64,000 nucleotides of DNA from an uncultured Bacteroidales bacterium (GCA_944322815.1 CALUQB010000002.1:62001-126000); one strand, 5' to 3'; numbered from the stretch's first letter, positions 1 to 8,956 are shown. A program made the numbers and translations. The notes: generated by a model not told the origin, from the letters alone.

Positions 1-640
1 TGATGCAATGCCAGACCGGATACTTCAGAAATCCCGTATAATGCAGGACAATGCCGGCCGCAACTGCCAGACACAGGCCTCCCCAGAAACCGGCCCATGA
101 CTTTTTAGGGGACACTTCAGGAAAAAGTTTCTTGCCGTATTTCTGTCCGATGGTCATGCCGAAAAGATAGCCTCCTATGTCTGAAACCCAGACGATGACG
201 AAAAAGCAGAGAAGCAGAGTCCCGTCATACTGTCCCGGATGGGAAAAGGCGATGAAATTCGTCATGGACATCGGCACTGCTATGTACAGCAGCGCCGTGT
301 AAAGGTTCGCGAATTTGCCGAAATCAGTCTTGTCCTTGACGTACAGAGAATTTATCATCATGACAAATACGGGGACAATGGCCAGAATCACCAGTCTTCC
401 CGGGAAATCGAAGCCGCGGTACAGGAAAGTCAGCGAAAACATCACAACTCCTGCCAGGATGGACAGAACCTGTGAAAAGACATACTCCCCTCTCATCGTC
501 ATTCTGTAGAACTCTATCATCATCACCGCCATCAGTCCTGTCATCAGCACGGCAAACGAATATTTGTTCCACATTATGCAGGCTACTGTCACTGCAACGA
601 ACCCCAGCCCTGTCAAAGTCCGGATTATCAAGTTTTTCAT
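1..640 (-). CDS. cdsA: Phosphatidate cytidylyltransferase, C-terminus cut by window edge
   Basis: Converts phosphatidic acid and CTP to CDP-diacylglycerol in the inner membrane. I translated the reverse strand from ATG at 638-640; the frame stays open to base 1, giving about 213 residues. Hydrophobic helices dominate from the N-terminus on. The visible part ends with family features: an aspartate/glycine stretch (VSDIGGYLFG), then SPKKSWAG and a glycine-rich stretch. The canonical C-terminal signature lies outside the window. It starts 13 bases after the ftsH stop, and rsfS-ftsH-cdsA is a common Bacteroidota order, so the three are probably co-transcribed. Identification is firm; only the C-terminus is missing. 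Confidence 0.92.
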   Translation of the reverse strand, partial: MKNLIIRTLTGLGFVAVTVACIMWNKYSFAVLMTGLMAVMMIEFYRMTMRGEYVFSQVLSILAGVVMFSLTFLYRGFDFPGRLVILAIVPVFVMMINSLYVKDKTDFGKFANLYTALLYIAVPMSMTNFIAFSHPGQYDGTLLLCFFVIVWVSDIGGYLFGMTIGQKYGKKLFPEVSPKKSWAGFWGGLCLAVAAGIVLHYTGFLKYPVWHCI

Positions 641-653
641 AGACAAACTACGA

Positions 654-2606
654 TTAAGCCATGTCGTTTCCGCCAGCTGCCGCATTCGCCCTCGGACCGA
701 AAATCCGCTCCATATCATCGGCGAAAATGACTTCCCTGTCCAACAGAAGAGCTGCCAGCTCCAGGAATTTATCCTTATTGTCCATAAGTATCTTATATGT
801 CCTGTCATGGATTCTGTTTATCAGAACCTTGACTTCCTCATCGATGAGTTCCGCAGTCTTCTCGCTATACGGCTTGCTGAGTTCATAGCCTCTGGAACCT
901 GTCGAATCATAGTACGAGACAGTACCGATCTTGTCGCTCATTCCATAATACACCACCATGGCATATGCTGACTTCGTCAGGCGTTCAAGGTCGTTCAAAG
1001 CCCCTGTCGAAGGCTGTCCGTTCACGATTTCTTCTGCCACGCGACCGCCTATGAGAGAACACATCTGGTCTATCATCTGCTCTTTGGTCTCCAGCTGACG
1101 TTCTTCCGGAAGATACCATGCAGCACCGAGAGCCTGTCCCCGAGGCACGATCGTCACCTTGAACAGAGGATTTGCATTCGGCAGCAGCCAGCTGACGGTA
1201 GCGTGTCCGGCCTCGTGATGGGCTATGGACTTTTTCTCCTCCGGGGTAATGATCTTGTTCTTCCTCTCCAGACCGCCTATGATCCTGTCCACTGAATCCA
1301 GAAAATCCTGTCTGTCGATCTCTGTCTTGTTCTTTCTGGCCGCTGTCAGGGCCGCTTCGTTGCAGACATTGGCGATATCCGCGCCTGAAAAGCCCGGGGT
1401 ATGCTTGGCCAGGAATTCCACATCGAAATCCGGCGCCAGTTTGAGCCCTTTCAGATGGACTTTGAATATCTCCTCACGCTCTTTCAGGTCAGGCAGGTCC
1501 ACATGTATCTGCCTGTCGAAACGCCCGGCACGGAGCAGAGCCTTGTCGAGGATATCAGCCCTGTTGGTAGCAGCCAGGATGATGACACCTGAATTCGAAT
1601 CGAATCCGTCCATCTCGGTCAGAAGCTGGTTCAGGGTATTTTCACGTTCATCGTTTGACGAGAAACCTACATTCTTGCTTCTGGCACGGCCTACGGCATC
1701 GATTTCATCTATGAAGACTATGCACGGAGCCTTTTCTTTCGCCTGTCGGAACAGATCCCTGACTCTGGAAGCACCCACTCCGACAAACATCTCCACGAAA
1801 TCCGAACCTGAAATGGAGAAGAACGGCACATCGGCTTCTCCGGCTACAGCTTTCGCCAGCAATGTCTTTCCTGTTCCAGGAGGGCCCACCAGCAACGCAC
1901 CTTTCGGAATCTTTCCTCCCAGCGCAGTATATTTTTTCGGATTTTTAAGGAAATCCACGATCTCCATCACTTCTTCCTTGGCCCCGTACAGACCTGCCAC
2001 ATCCTTGAAAGTCACTTTGATGCTGCTCTTTTCCGCCAGTTTTCCGGTGGACTTGCCCACGCTGAATATACCTCCCGGGGCACCAGGACCGGCGTTCCTG
2101 CTGAACCCGCGGAACATGAATACCCACATCAGTATGAGCAGAAGCGGGAAAAGCAGCCATTCGAGTATCGACCCCCACATCTTGTTGTTGTTCTCTATCA
2201 CCAGCCTGAAACGGTCACTCTCCGGAAGAGAATCATTCAGTTCGCCGAATGTTTCTTCAGGATTGAAACTGGCTGATACCAGAAAGATGAAATGCGGGGA
2301 CTTTGACGGAATGCTGCCTCCGAATTTGTCTGCGTACTTTTCCAGACGGTCAGGCTTGATGGTCACCTTTCCCTGGAAATCGTTTCTGACAAAGGCTATC
2401 TCCTTGACATCTCCGGCCAGAATCTGTTCCTTGACATCTTCCCATTCGATTTTCTGGGGGTTCGCACCTCCCTGGTTGAAAAACATCCAGACGATGGCCA
2501 GCATCAGCAGCATGTACAGCCAGGAGAAATTGAATTTGAAATTTACGGTTTTTTTCGGGTCTTTTCCTTGACCGTTTGTATTGAACGTGTTGTTATCCAT
2601 TTTCAT
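654..2606 (-). CDS. ftsH: ATP-dependent zinc metalloprotease FtsH
   Basis: Membrane-anchored AAA+ protease that degrades misfolded membrane proteins and regulatory substrates. About 650 residues, normal for the family. Order: cytoplasmic lead, TM helix near residues 31-45, periplasmic domain, second TM near 148-168, AAA+ domain with Walker A GPPGTGKT near 241 and Walker B IVFIDEIDAVG, then the zinc protease domain with HEAGH near 465. The open frame reaches a TTG at 2612, but ATG at 2606 or 2600 is more likely; there is no Shine-Dalgarno to decide. Lies between rsfS and cdsA on the same strand. Confidence 0.97.
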   Translation of the reverse strand: MKMDNNTFNTNGQGKDPKKTVNFKFNFSWLYMLLMLAIVWMFFNQGGANPQKIEWEDVKEQILAGDVKEIAFVRNDFQGKVTIKPDRLEKYADKFGGSIPSKSPHFIFLVSASFNPEETFGELNDSLPESDRFRLVIENNNKMWGSILEWLLFPLLLILMWVFMFRGFSRNAGPGAPGGIFSVGKSTGKLAEKSSIKVTFKDVAGLYGAKEEVMEIVDFLKNPKKYTALGGKIPKGALLVGPPGTGKTLLAKAVAGEADVPFFSISGSDFVEMFVGVGASRVRDLFRQAKEKAPCIVFIDEIDAVGRARSKNVGFSSNDERENTLNQLLTEMDGFDSNSGVIILAATNRADILDKALLRAGRFDRQIHVDLPDLKEREEIFKVHLKGLKLAPDFDVEFLAKHTPGFSGADIANVCNEAALTAARKNKTEIDRQDFLDSVDRIIGGLERKNKIITPEEKKSIAHHEAGHATVSWLLPNANPLFKVTIVPRGQALGAAWYLPEERQLETKEQMIDQMCSLIGGRVAEEIVNGQPSTGALNDLERLTKSAYAMVVYYGMSDKIGTVSYYDSTGSRGYELSKPYSEKTAELIDEEVKVLINRIHDRTYKILMDNKDKFLELAALLLDREVIFADDMERIFGPRANAAAGGNDMA

Positions 2607-2627
2607 ATTCAAGGTTTCTGTCGGGAC

Positions 2628-2984
2628 TTATTCCTTATCATCCGAATAATCCGTCCTCACGGCATCAGCCCACAATGCTTCCAGTCTGTAAAATTCCCTG
2701 TACTCAGTCTGGAAAACATGTACTACGATATCCCCATAGTCCAGTATGACCCAGAAAGAATTCTCCTTTCCCTGCGAACGGAGTACTTTCCTTCCGCACT
2801 TTTCGGCCATCCGGTCTTCAATATTGTCGGCTATGGCGTTAACATTTACAGTAGAATCGGCGTTGCATACTATGAAATAATCGGAAATGGCAGTCCCGAT
2901 AGGCCTAAGATCCAGCGACACGACATCCAGACCTTTCTTTTCCAACATCGCATCAGCAATGATCTTGAGTTCGTCGTTATTCAT
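2628..2984 (-). CDS. rsfS: Ribosomal silencing factor RsfS
   Basis: RsfS/Iojap proteins bind ribosomal protein uL14 and block subunit joining under starvation. The 118-residue length is typical. Recognised from the fold pattern: an N-terminal helix, 'KGLDVVSLDLRPIG', 'SDYFIVCNADS', then WVILDYGDIVVHVFQ and the C-terminal tyrosine/leucine-rich helix 'YREFYRLEALWADA'. First gene of the probable rsfS-ftsH-cdsA operon, divergent from birA. Confidence 0.95.
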   Translation of the reverse strand: MNNDELKIIADAMLEKKGLDVVSLDLRPIGTAISDYFIVCNADSTVNVNAIADNIEDRMAEKCGRKVLRSQGKENSFWVILDYGDIVVHVFQTEYREFYRLEALWADAVRTDYSDDKE

Positions 2985-3014
2985 TCGATTTTATTAATTT
3001 TACAAAATATTTTA

Positions 3015-3022
3015 CAAATATA
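3015..3022 (-). promoter_or_regulatory. Candidate -7 box for rsfS-ftsH-cdsA
   Basis: On the reverse strand this reads TATATTTG, an exact match to the Bacteroidota -7 consensus TAnnTTTG, about 31 bases before the rsfS ATG. No good TTTG lies 19-21 bases further upstream, so only the -7 element is supported. Confidence 0.5.
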
Positions 3023-3074
3023 ATCAGAAACTGAGAGGAATGGAAATAAACTTGTTTAATTTCCATTCCAGAAG

Positions 3075-3093
3075 TGCCACAGTATATGTGGCA
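3075..3093. promoter_or_regulatory. Perfect inverted repeat in the rsfS/birA divergent region
   Basis: TGCCACA, five bases, then TGTGGCA: a perfect 7-bp inverted repeat ending 28 bases before the birA start. It could be an operator for either divergent gene. There is no T-run after it, so it is not a standard terminator. Which protein binds is not visible. Confidence 0.4.
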
Positions 3094-3121
3094 AAGCCAA
3101 ATATAATCAAAATCTGCACCA

Positions 3122-3958
3122 ATGGGAAAAATGTATGCCGTGACATGGTATGACGAACTGGATTCCACTAACAATGAAGCCATTAGAAAAGCCGGCAGCC
3201 TTGACAATATGTCAGTCATCGCCGCATCTCACCAGACCGCCGGAAGAGGCCAGAGAGGAAATGCATGGCACGCCGAAGCAGGCGAAAACCTTACATTCTC
3301 CATATTTCTCCGTTTCCGGACCCCGTCCGATGACCGGGAAGGATCGTTTCCGGAAATCATGGCGGCGGATCAGTTCGTTCTCAGCGAAACGGCGACATTG
3401 GCACAATGCCGTTTCCTGAAAAGGAAAGGCATCGATGCCAGAATAAAATGGCCGAACGACATTTACGCAGGGAACAGGAAAATTTCCGGGATGCTGGTGG
3501 AAAATTCCCTGAACGGGAAGTATCTGGCTACGTCAGTAATCGGAATCGGACTGAACGTGAATCAGACCTGTTTTCCGCCAGAGCTTCCGAATCCTACGTC
3601 CATGTCACTTCTGACCGGCTCGCACTATGAACTCGGGACACTGCTCGGAGAATTCATGGAGGTGTTCACGGAAACCGTCCTGATGATGAACGGAATACCG
3701 CACGAGGAGCTGAAAGAGCTGTACGAAAGGGAGCTTTACCGGAAGGGCGAACAGGTCATGTTCCTGGATATTTCGGGAAGGCCGGCCTATCTTCCGGCAA
3801 ATCCGGTAATGTCCGGCAATCCGGGCGGGAGATCGGACGAAACGTATTTCACAGGTACCGTGAAAGGGGTATCGGATACCGGGATGCTGCAGGTAATGCT
3901 GCCAGACGGTACAGTCAGGGAATTCGGATTCAAGGAGATAGCCTATGTCATCCGTTGA
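3122..3958 (+). CDS. birA: Biotin--[acetyl-CoA-carboxylase] ligase
   Basis: Activates biotin to biotinyl-AMP and transfers it to carboxylase carrier domains. Catalytic-domain motifs are clear: DSTNNEA near the start, GRGQRGNAW (biotinyl-AMP loop), LTFSIFLR, KWPNDIYA and GMLVEN. There is no N-terminal helix-turn-helix, so this is a monofunctional ligase and not a repressor. The C-terminal SH3-like region holds an extra glycine/proline-rich stretch near residues 220-240 before 'GTVKGVSDTGMLQV'. The gene converges on the Wzi-like gene, five bases away. Confidence 0.93.
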   Translation: MGKMYAVTWYDELDSTNNEAIRKAGSLDNMSVIAASHQTAGRGQRGNAWHAEAGENLTFSIFLRFRTPSDDREGSFPEIMAADQFVLSETATLAQCRFLKRKGIDARIKWPNDIYAGNRKISGMLVENSLNGKYLATSVIGIGLNVNQTCFPPELPNPTSMSLLTGSHYELGTLLGEFMEVFTETVLMMNGIPHEELKELYERELYRKGEQVMFLDISGRPAYLPANPVMSGNPGGRSDETYFTGTVKGVSDTGMLQVMLPDGTVREFGFKEIAYVIR

Positions 3959-3963
3959 CACCG

Positions 3964-5505
3964 TCATGACTTCCCGTGGCTGAAACGGCCGCTGCAGGAA
4001 ATCTTCAATATCAGACCGAAACTGTCTTCATACAGTTCACCGATATCTCCATAAGCTCCTATTGAAAGGCTTACCGGAAGATTCCTGACGAAACGCGGAA
4101 TATCCAGTTCCAAAGCGAGAGAAAGCTGCCACGGCGCGGAATCGAAAAAATATCTTTCAGATCCCGGTGATTCAGGCAAAGTCTGATAATACAGGCCGTA
4201 ATTCCGCGAATAAGTGGCCTTCAGCCTGTACGGCACTTTCGTGCCAAGCATTCCGCCGATTCCGAGATGATGCGCCACTACCCTGTTGTTGCAAATGCCG
4301 AGGACCGTACCGTCTTCCGATACCGGCACCGGCGTAAACAGCGGAAGACCTGCGGTCCTTCCGAAACAGGTCCAGCCGGATTTATACTCGCCGTTGTTGA
4401 AATAATTGTCACACCCGCCCAGAACATGCCATTCTTCATCCTGTCTGTCAGGATCCGCGCCCGTATCATGATACGGACCTGACTGCCATTTCGTATACAC
4501 GAATTCATAAAGGATGTCAGCCACCCATTTCCTTCTGTCCTTGAAAGAAAAAAACAGGGAGTTCACCCCATCCGGAAAATTCTGGAAGCCCATCCCGGAT
4601 CCGTCTTCGAAAGGAATATCATGTGCAAATGATACGGTGAAGGCATCCCCTTCCCAGTCCAGACGGATAAGCTCCCTCCCCCGGTGATCGCCCAATACAT
4701 TCACCTGGTCGCTTTCAGTGGCATCGCTTCCGCCTCTCATGCCGCAGACTACACGGAGATAGTCGTTGAAGGTGGCCGGCTGTGGTCCGTTCACTGGAGA
4801 AATGCCGCCCCACATCGACCACTGCTCCAAACCTAACTGCAGATGCAGCCGCGGGAAAAGCCTGAATTTGAAAAACAGGGACTTGTTGTGCAGCATGGGA
4901 CCATCGACATACCTGTCATCTATCATCTTGTAGTCGGCATAGTTCGCTTTCACCGAGAATATTCCCCGTGTACCGGGTACTTCAAAATAATTCACCTGAA
5001 GATTATAGCCGGGCATGCTTCTCGAATTGCCTGACCATATTATGTCACCTCCGGTCAGTGAAAGTCCTCCGTACTCCGGTTCCCTGTCGGCGATGCCCAG
5101 ATCCAGCCTTAGCATTTTCCATCCTGCCCCCACGTACAGTTCGTTCAGTACCGCATTCCACGCCGCCGATCCCTTCCGTCCTGACGGAAGAAAGCCTTTG
5201 ATTACAGGCGAGGCATTCACGCCGGAAAATGCAGCCGGAGTGAAAGAGCCGGAAAATTTCATCCCGGCATATATATCCACCCCTGGGGCGGTTTCATAAA
5301 CCAAATCCGCTCCGGCTACAATGAATGCGCTGCGGGAGTCCGGAAAAACACCGTTCTTCCCTGTCACGGCCCAGAAAGGAAGGGCTTCGGATGTAGCTCC
5401 CGCACCATAAAGAGAGGCATCCCATCTGATGTCACAGGTCTGACCTTCAGCCAGTAAAACCCCAGCCGTCACCATAGTCAATACCGCTGTCAATGCCTTC
5501 TTCAT
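3964..5505 (-). CDS. Wzi-like capsule-assembly outer-membrane protein
   Basis: 513 residues with an N-terminal signal peptide (MKKALTAVLTMVTAGVLLA). The rest alternates short aromatic-rich strands typical of an 18-strand outer-membrane barrel, and 'LEQWSMWGGISPVNG' with 'FQNFPDGVN' fits the Caps_assemb_Wzi family. In enterobacteria Wzi is a lectin that anchors capsule to the cell surface; members in Bacteroidota are common but little studied. A longer in-frame ORF reaches 6030, but it runs through tRNA-Cys and into rlmI, so I start at the ATG just before the signal peptide. It is unlinked to the polysaccharide locus 12 kb away but may act on its product. Confidence 0.78.
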   Translation of the reverse strand: MKKALTAVLTMVTAGVLLAEGQTCDIRWDASLYGAGATSEALPFWAVTGKNGVFPDSRSAFIVAGADLVYETAPGVDIYAGMKFSGSFTPAAFSGVNASPVIKGFLPSGRKGSAAWNAVLNELYVGAGWKMLRLDLGIADREPEYGGLSLTGGDIIWSGNSRSMPGYNLQVNYFEVPGTRGIFSVKANYADYKMIDDRYVDGPMLHNKSLFFKFRLFPRLHLQLGLEQWSMWGGISPVNGPQPATFNDYLRVVCGMRGGSDATESDQVNVLGDHRGRELIRLDWEGDAFTVSFAHDIPFEDGSGMGFQNFPDGVNSLFFSFKDRRKWVADILYEFVYTKWQSGPYHDTGADPDRQDEEWHVLGGCDNYFNNGEYKSGWTCFGRTAGLPLFTPVPVSEDGTVLGICNNRVVAHHLGIGGMLGTKVPYRLKATYSRNYGLYYQTLPESPGSERYFFDSAPWQLSLALELDIPRFVRNLPVSLSIGAYGDIGELYEDSFGLILKISCSGRFSHGKS

Positions 5506-5556
5506 CAAATATATTAACGTCAACTGACCCCTTCTTACTTCCCCCTGTCCGCTTTC

Positions 5557-5575
5557 GAATGTCCACCGGACATTC
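5557..5575. promoter_or_regulatory. Perfect 8-bp inverted repeat upstream of the Wzi-like gene
   Basis: GAATGTCC, three bases, GGACATTC, located 52 bases upstream of the Wzi-like start. It could be an operator or a tight hairpin in the leader. A second G/C stem lies at 5591-5620 (GGACCCC / GGGGTCC). Confidence 0.4.
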
Positions 5576-5678
5576 TCATAGAACCGCTCCGGACCCCTAT
5601 TAGGGGGATTTTTGGGGTCCACGATGGGAGAATGATCCCCATGACCGGCAGTCCGGATTCGATATGGGAGGAAATCGA

Positions 5679-5716
5679 AAAGGGTGATCCAAAAGCATCC
5701 TTTCGAATCACCCTTT
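5679..5716 (-). terminator. Hairpin after tRNA-Cys
   Basis: AAAGGGTGAT at 5679-5688 pairs with ATCACCCTTT at 5707-5716: a perfect 10-bp stem with an 18-base loop, 8 bases downstream of the tRNA 3' end. The T-run beyond it is short, so it is a moderate terminator or a processing hairpin. Confidence 0.55.
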
Positions 5717-5724
5717 ATCCGTAG

Positions 5725-5795
5725 AGGTGCCAAGCAGAATCGAACTGCTGTACATGGTTTTGCAGACCATTGCCTAACCACTCGGCCATAGCACC
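5725..5795 (-). tRNA. tRNA-Cys (anticodon GCA)
   Basis: 71 bases folding as a cloverleaf on the reverse strand. The acceptor GGTGCTA pairs with TGGCACC (one G-T). The anticodon stem ATGGT/ACCAT holds the loop CTGCAAA, anticodon GCA. The T-arm is AGCAG-TTCGATT-CTGCT. The discriminator base is U, as cysteinyl-tRNA synthetase requires. CCA is not encoded. Confidence 0.97.
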
Positions 5796-5821
5796 ATACT
5801 TTATTTTCCCAAACAGGAATG

Positions 5822-5852
5822 CAAATATAGACATTTCTGCTGAAAGTGCAAA
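5822..5852 (-). promoter_or_regulatory. Consensus promoter of tRNA-Cys
   Basis: On the reverse strand: TTTG (5849-5852), 19 bases, TATATTTG (5822-5829), an exact Bacteroidota housekeeping promoter. The start of transcription would be about 20 bases before the tRNA 5' end. Confidence 0.8.
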
Positions 5853-5855
5853 ATT

Positions 5856-7055
5856 TTATTCCACATAAAGCAGCAAACCCTTCAAATATTCTCCTTCGGG
5901 ATGATAAATATTCACGGAATGATCGGCCGGCTGGTTCAGACGGTCCAGAATCCGAACACTTCTTCCTGCCTGAGCTGCGGCAGAGAATACAGCCAGCGCG
6001 AAATCCTCCTTGTCCACCACCTGGGAACAACTGAACGTAAATACCAGCCCGCCGTGCGCTACCTTGGAAATCGCAGCCGCATTCAGTCTCTGGTATGCTC
6101 TGAGAGCGTTTTTCAGAGCACCTCTATGTTTGGCGAAAGCAGGAGGATCCACTATCATCAGATCGAATTTCCCTTCTTCCGCTTCTTTCAGATATTCTAT
6201 CGCATCACAACACAGCCCCGTATGCGCGGAAGTATCGAAGCCGTTGAGAACGACATTCCTGTCCACCAGTTCCATAGCCTTTTTCGAACTGTCCACAGAG
6301 ACTACCGACTGCGCCCCTGCAGCCAGGGCGTAAATGGAAAAGCCTCCGGTGTAGCAGAAAAGATTCAGCACCCTGCGGCCGGCAGCATATCTTCCTACCA
6401 GCTTCCTGTTCTCCCGCTGATCCAGGAAAAAACCTGTTTTCTGACCTGACGTCCAGTTCACCATGAACCTGTGTCCGTTTTCATGAACGATCTGCTGGTC
6501 ATCGGTGAACCCTTCTTTCCTGTACAGGTATCCGTCCACCAGGTCAAGACCGGCCTTAAACGGTGCCGTCCCGGAACTTTTGTCATAAACAGCCTTGAGA
6601 CTGTCTCCGTAAACTTTCCGGAGAGCTTCGGCTATCTGTTTCTTCGCCCTGAACATCCCGGCTGAATGGGCCTGCATGACACAGACCCCGTCATAATAGT
6701 CTATGACAAGCCCGGGGAGATTGTCCCCTTCTCCATGAACCAGACGATAGCAGTCCGTATTTCCGTCAGTACTGCAGGCCAGCCCCACCGCTTTCCGTAC
6801 AGCCAGAGCCCTGGAAATCATCTCTTCCCAGAAATCAGGACTGAGCACATCCGAATCAAAGCTGAGTATCCTGACCGCAATGGAACCTATCTGCCAGTGG
6901 CCGCATGCCAGCAATGCACCGTCATGGGAATATACCGCCACAAGGTCTCCCTCCGCAGGACTGCCCTGCACACGGGCAATGGCTCCGGAAAATATCCATG
7001 GATGAAAACGAAGGACGGACTCCTCCCTACCCCTTTTCAGAAATACCTTATTCAT
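5856..7055 (-). CDS. rlmI: Class I SAM-dependent rRNA cytosine-5 methyltransferase, RlmI-like
   Basis: 399 residues, the usual length for RlmI, which makes m5C1962 in 23S rRNA. The N-terminal PUA domain (residues 1-75) contains 'RFHPWIFSGAI'. The Rossmann domain has the SAM loop NLFCYTGGFSIYA, the acidic ribose contact VVSVDSS, motif IV DLMIVDPPAFAK and the catalytic-cysteine strand FTFSCSQ. It starts 7 bases after the exonuclease stop, so the lipoprotein, exonuclease and rlmI probably form one operon. The exact target site is inferred from the family. Confidence 0.9.
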   Translation of the reverse strand: MNKVFLKRGREESVLRFHPWIFSGAIARVQGSPAEGDLVAVYSHDGALLACGHWQIGSIAVRILSFDSDVLSPDFWEEMISRALAVRKAVGLACSTDGNTDCYRLVHGEGDNLPGLVIDYYDGVCVMQAHSAGMFRAKKQIAEALRKVYGDSLKAVYDKSSGTAPFKAGLDLVDGYLYRKEGFTDDQQIVHENGHRFMVNWTSGQKTGFFLDQRENRKLVGRYAAGRRVLNLFCYTGGFSIYALAAGAQSVVSVDSSKKAMELVDRNVVLNGFDTSAHTGLCCDAIEYLKEAEEGKFDLMIVDPPAFAKHRGALKNALRAYQRLNAAAISKVAHGGLVFTFSCSQVVDKEDFALAVFSAAAQAGRSVRILDRLNQPADHSVNIYHPEGEYLKGLLLYVE

Positions 7056-7062
7056 ATTCCGT

Positions 7063-7662
7063 TCATTTTTCTACGGCCGTCTTTTCAGACCTGAGCAGTT
7101 TGATATACATCTCGCGGCATACCCATGCATCGGTAGCCGCATATTTCACCTGTGACTCGGAAAGCGACTCAGCCTCCCAGTTCGAAAGCTGCTGGGTCTT
7201 GGATATGCGGAAGCCCAGAATGATGGCTGTCATTTTCTTGACACTCTTGTCCCTGATACCGTAGTCACCTACCATGCTCTGCAGATCCACGAAAGACCGC
7301 GGAGTAAAATCCTGATACTTCTGCAGACCTCTGATATCATCCCTGACGGCAGCTCCCACCTTGATGATCTTTTCACTGGAAAGCAGATTGCACAGCCTCC
7401 TGTTCATCCCCATGCAATTGATTCTGAAGAGATATGCCTTTTCAGGTCCGGAAAGCTGGAGCAATGCCACTCCGTATCGCGGCTGGTCTGAAGAAAAACA
7501 AGGCCTGGTTTCCGTATCGAATCCCAGAATCTTCTGGGACCTCAGATAATTCACGGCACGGTTGAATTCTGCGCCAGGCGAATCTATGACATTTATTTTT
7601 CCGGGGAAACCCGCATATTCCAGTTTCTGCAATTCTTCGGATGATATGCTGCTAATATACAT
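7063..7662 (-). CDS. RNase D-like 3'-5' exonuclease domain protein
   Basis: 199 residues comprising a single DEDD-family exonuclease domain. GFDTETRP supplies the first acidic pair, 'AAVRDDIRGL' the second aspartate, and YAATDAWVCREMY the final Tyr/Asp pair of the DEDDy type. No HRDC domain follows, so it is shorter than RNase D. It overlaps the end of the upstream lipoprotein gene by 11 bases and lies just before rlmI, suggesting a role in RNA maturation, though DNA substrates are not excluded. Confidence 0.88.
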   Translation of the reverse strand: MYISSISSEELQKLEYAGFPGKINVIDSPGAEFNRAVNYLRSQKILGFDTETRPCFSSDQPRYGVALLQLSGPEKAYLFRINCMGMNRRLCNLLSSEKIIKVGAAVRDDIRGLQKYQDFTPRSFVDLQSMVGDYGIRDKSVKKMTAIILGFRISKTQQLSNWEAESLSESQVKYAATDAWVCREMYIKLLRSEKTAVEK

Positions 7663-8956
7663 AAATCAATTTTTTATAAGTTTCAGGAGCCAGAGCCTTC
7701 ATCGTTTCCTGGTCTTTTTCACTGAAATAACTGTGACTTAACGGAATGAATCTGAACGTTTCTATCCCTGAGCCCTGTGCCCTGTTGTACTTGAATTCCG
7801 GGTCCAGCCATCCGTCGGCATCCAGAGACCCGCCCTGGACTTCGGAAGAAACGACGGTCATATACCCTGTCATCGCAGGCATGGCCACCAGATGGGTGAA
7901 CCTTCCGTTTTCCCTGAGCCATCCATAGCAGTCTTCCGCCAGCGTCTCCACCGGACTGACAAATCTGAATCCCGGAATGACAAGCTGCCTGTATATTTCC
8001 GATTCCGGACTTTCCGACAGCAGTATTCCATTCAAGGCGACATTAAGGGAATCCACATCGCAGGCGCGCGTGAAATCATCGATGATGACACCTGAAAGCG
8101 GAGTATGGTAATTCGCCGAAAGATAAGCATCGAAAAAACTCCTGACATTTTCATCCGCATCGGGACCGTAATCCGGAGACAGACAGACGATCTCCGAAGT
8201 TCCGGCCCATTCGAGATACTTCTCGGAATGACGGTTTCCGCACTCCGACCTGATGTCACGGAATGCATTCCCGTAGACTCCGGAAGATACGATTTCGTTA
8301 GCGGCCCATACACCTATGTTAGAAGCTGAATCGGCCTTGAAAAGCACATGGGTCACTGCGGATTCCACAGGATTGAGGACACCGGCGGACAGACCGGCAT
8401 TCCTTATTATATACTCTATGTCACGGCTTCCGTATCCGGACATCAGCGAAGAGGACAGTATCACTATCTTCGCCCGCGGCTTGACGGCAGAATGTCCATG
8501 ATCGAAAGCGCTTGACGCGCAATGGCCGGAAAGAGCGGACAGAAAGCCTTTCACTGCCGTCTCACGTACAAAATTCTCATTCATGGAAGAAATGTATCCG
8601 GCATAAGGCGCATTCACCATATCGAATACGGGCATGACTGTCTCTCCCGCGAAATCCGGAAGTCCGTCCGGGCGTGCCTTCGCGTCCACATTGTCGAATT
8701 TGTCAGCCGTCAGGAGCCTTTCGGCCAATACCGCTGTCTCCTCGAATCCTCCGAAAACAGCTATGGCGGCAGCATTGCCGACATCCTGGTATCCGGCCAG
8801 TGAGCCGGCGGCAACCGACGCTGTATCGGACACGGCTTCCACCGCCAGTCCGACCGGCTGGAAATTCACGTTTTCCTCCCTGCGGCAGGAAACGAGAAGC
8901 AGTACGGACAGTACGGCACCGGACATGCAATATGTATTGAACCTCGTCATTTTCAT
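7652..8956 (-). CDS. Lipoprotein of unknown function
   Basis: 434 residues. The N-terminus is a lipoprotein signal with lipobox LLVSC (cysteine near residue 24). The mature part reads like two alpha/beta lobes ('AKIVILSSSLMSG', 'GVIIDDFTR', 'HLVAMPAMTGYM'), loosely recalling periplasmic binding-protein folds, but I recognise no family signature. First gene of a tight group with the exonuclease and rlmI. Its promoter would lie in the divergent region shared with the aminotransferase gene. Confidence 0.8.
   Translation of the reverse strand: MKMTRFNTYCMSGAVLSVLLLVSCRREENVNFQPVGLAVEAVSDTASVAAGSLAGYQDVGNAAAIAVFGGFEETAVLAERLLTADKFDNVDAKARPDGLPDFAGETVMPVFDMVNAPYAGYISSMNENFVRETAVKGFLSALSGHCASSAFDHGHSAVKPRAKIVILSSSLMSGYGSRDIEYIIRNAGLSAGVLNPVESAVTHVLFKADSASNIGVWAANEIVSSGVYGNAFRDIRSECGNRHSEKYLEWAGTSEIVCLSPDYGPDADENVRSFFDAYLSANYHTPLSGVIIDDFTRACDVDSLNVALNGILLSESPESEIYRQLVIPGFRFVSPVETLAEDCYGWLRENGRFTHLVAMPAMTGYMTVVSSEVQGGSLDADGWLDPEFKYNRAQGSGIETFRFIPLSHSYFSEKDQETMKALAPETYKKLIYVY

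Noticed and set aside
1225..2571. 448-residue plus-strand ORF
   Set aside because: Antisense to ftsH, serine-rich low-information sequence, no promoter; ftsH is certain.
5506..6030. N-terminal extension of the Wzi-like gene
   Set aside because: Would run through tRNA-Cys, its promoter and the end of rlmI; a clear signal peptide starts at 5505.
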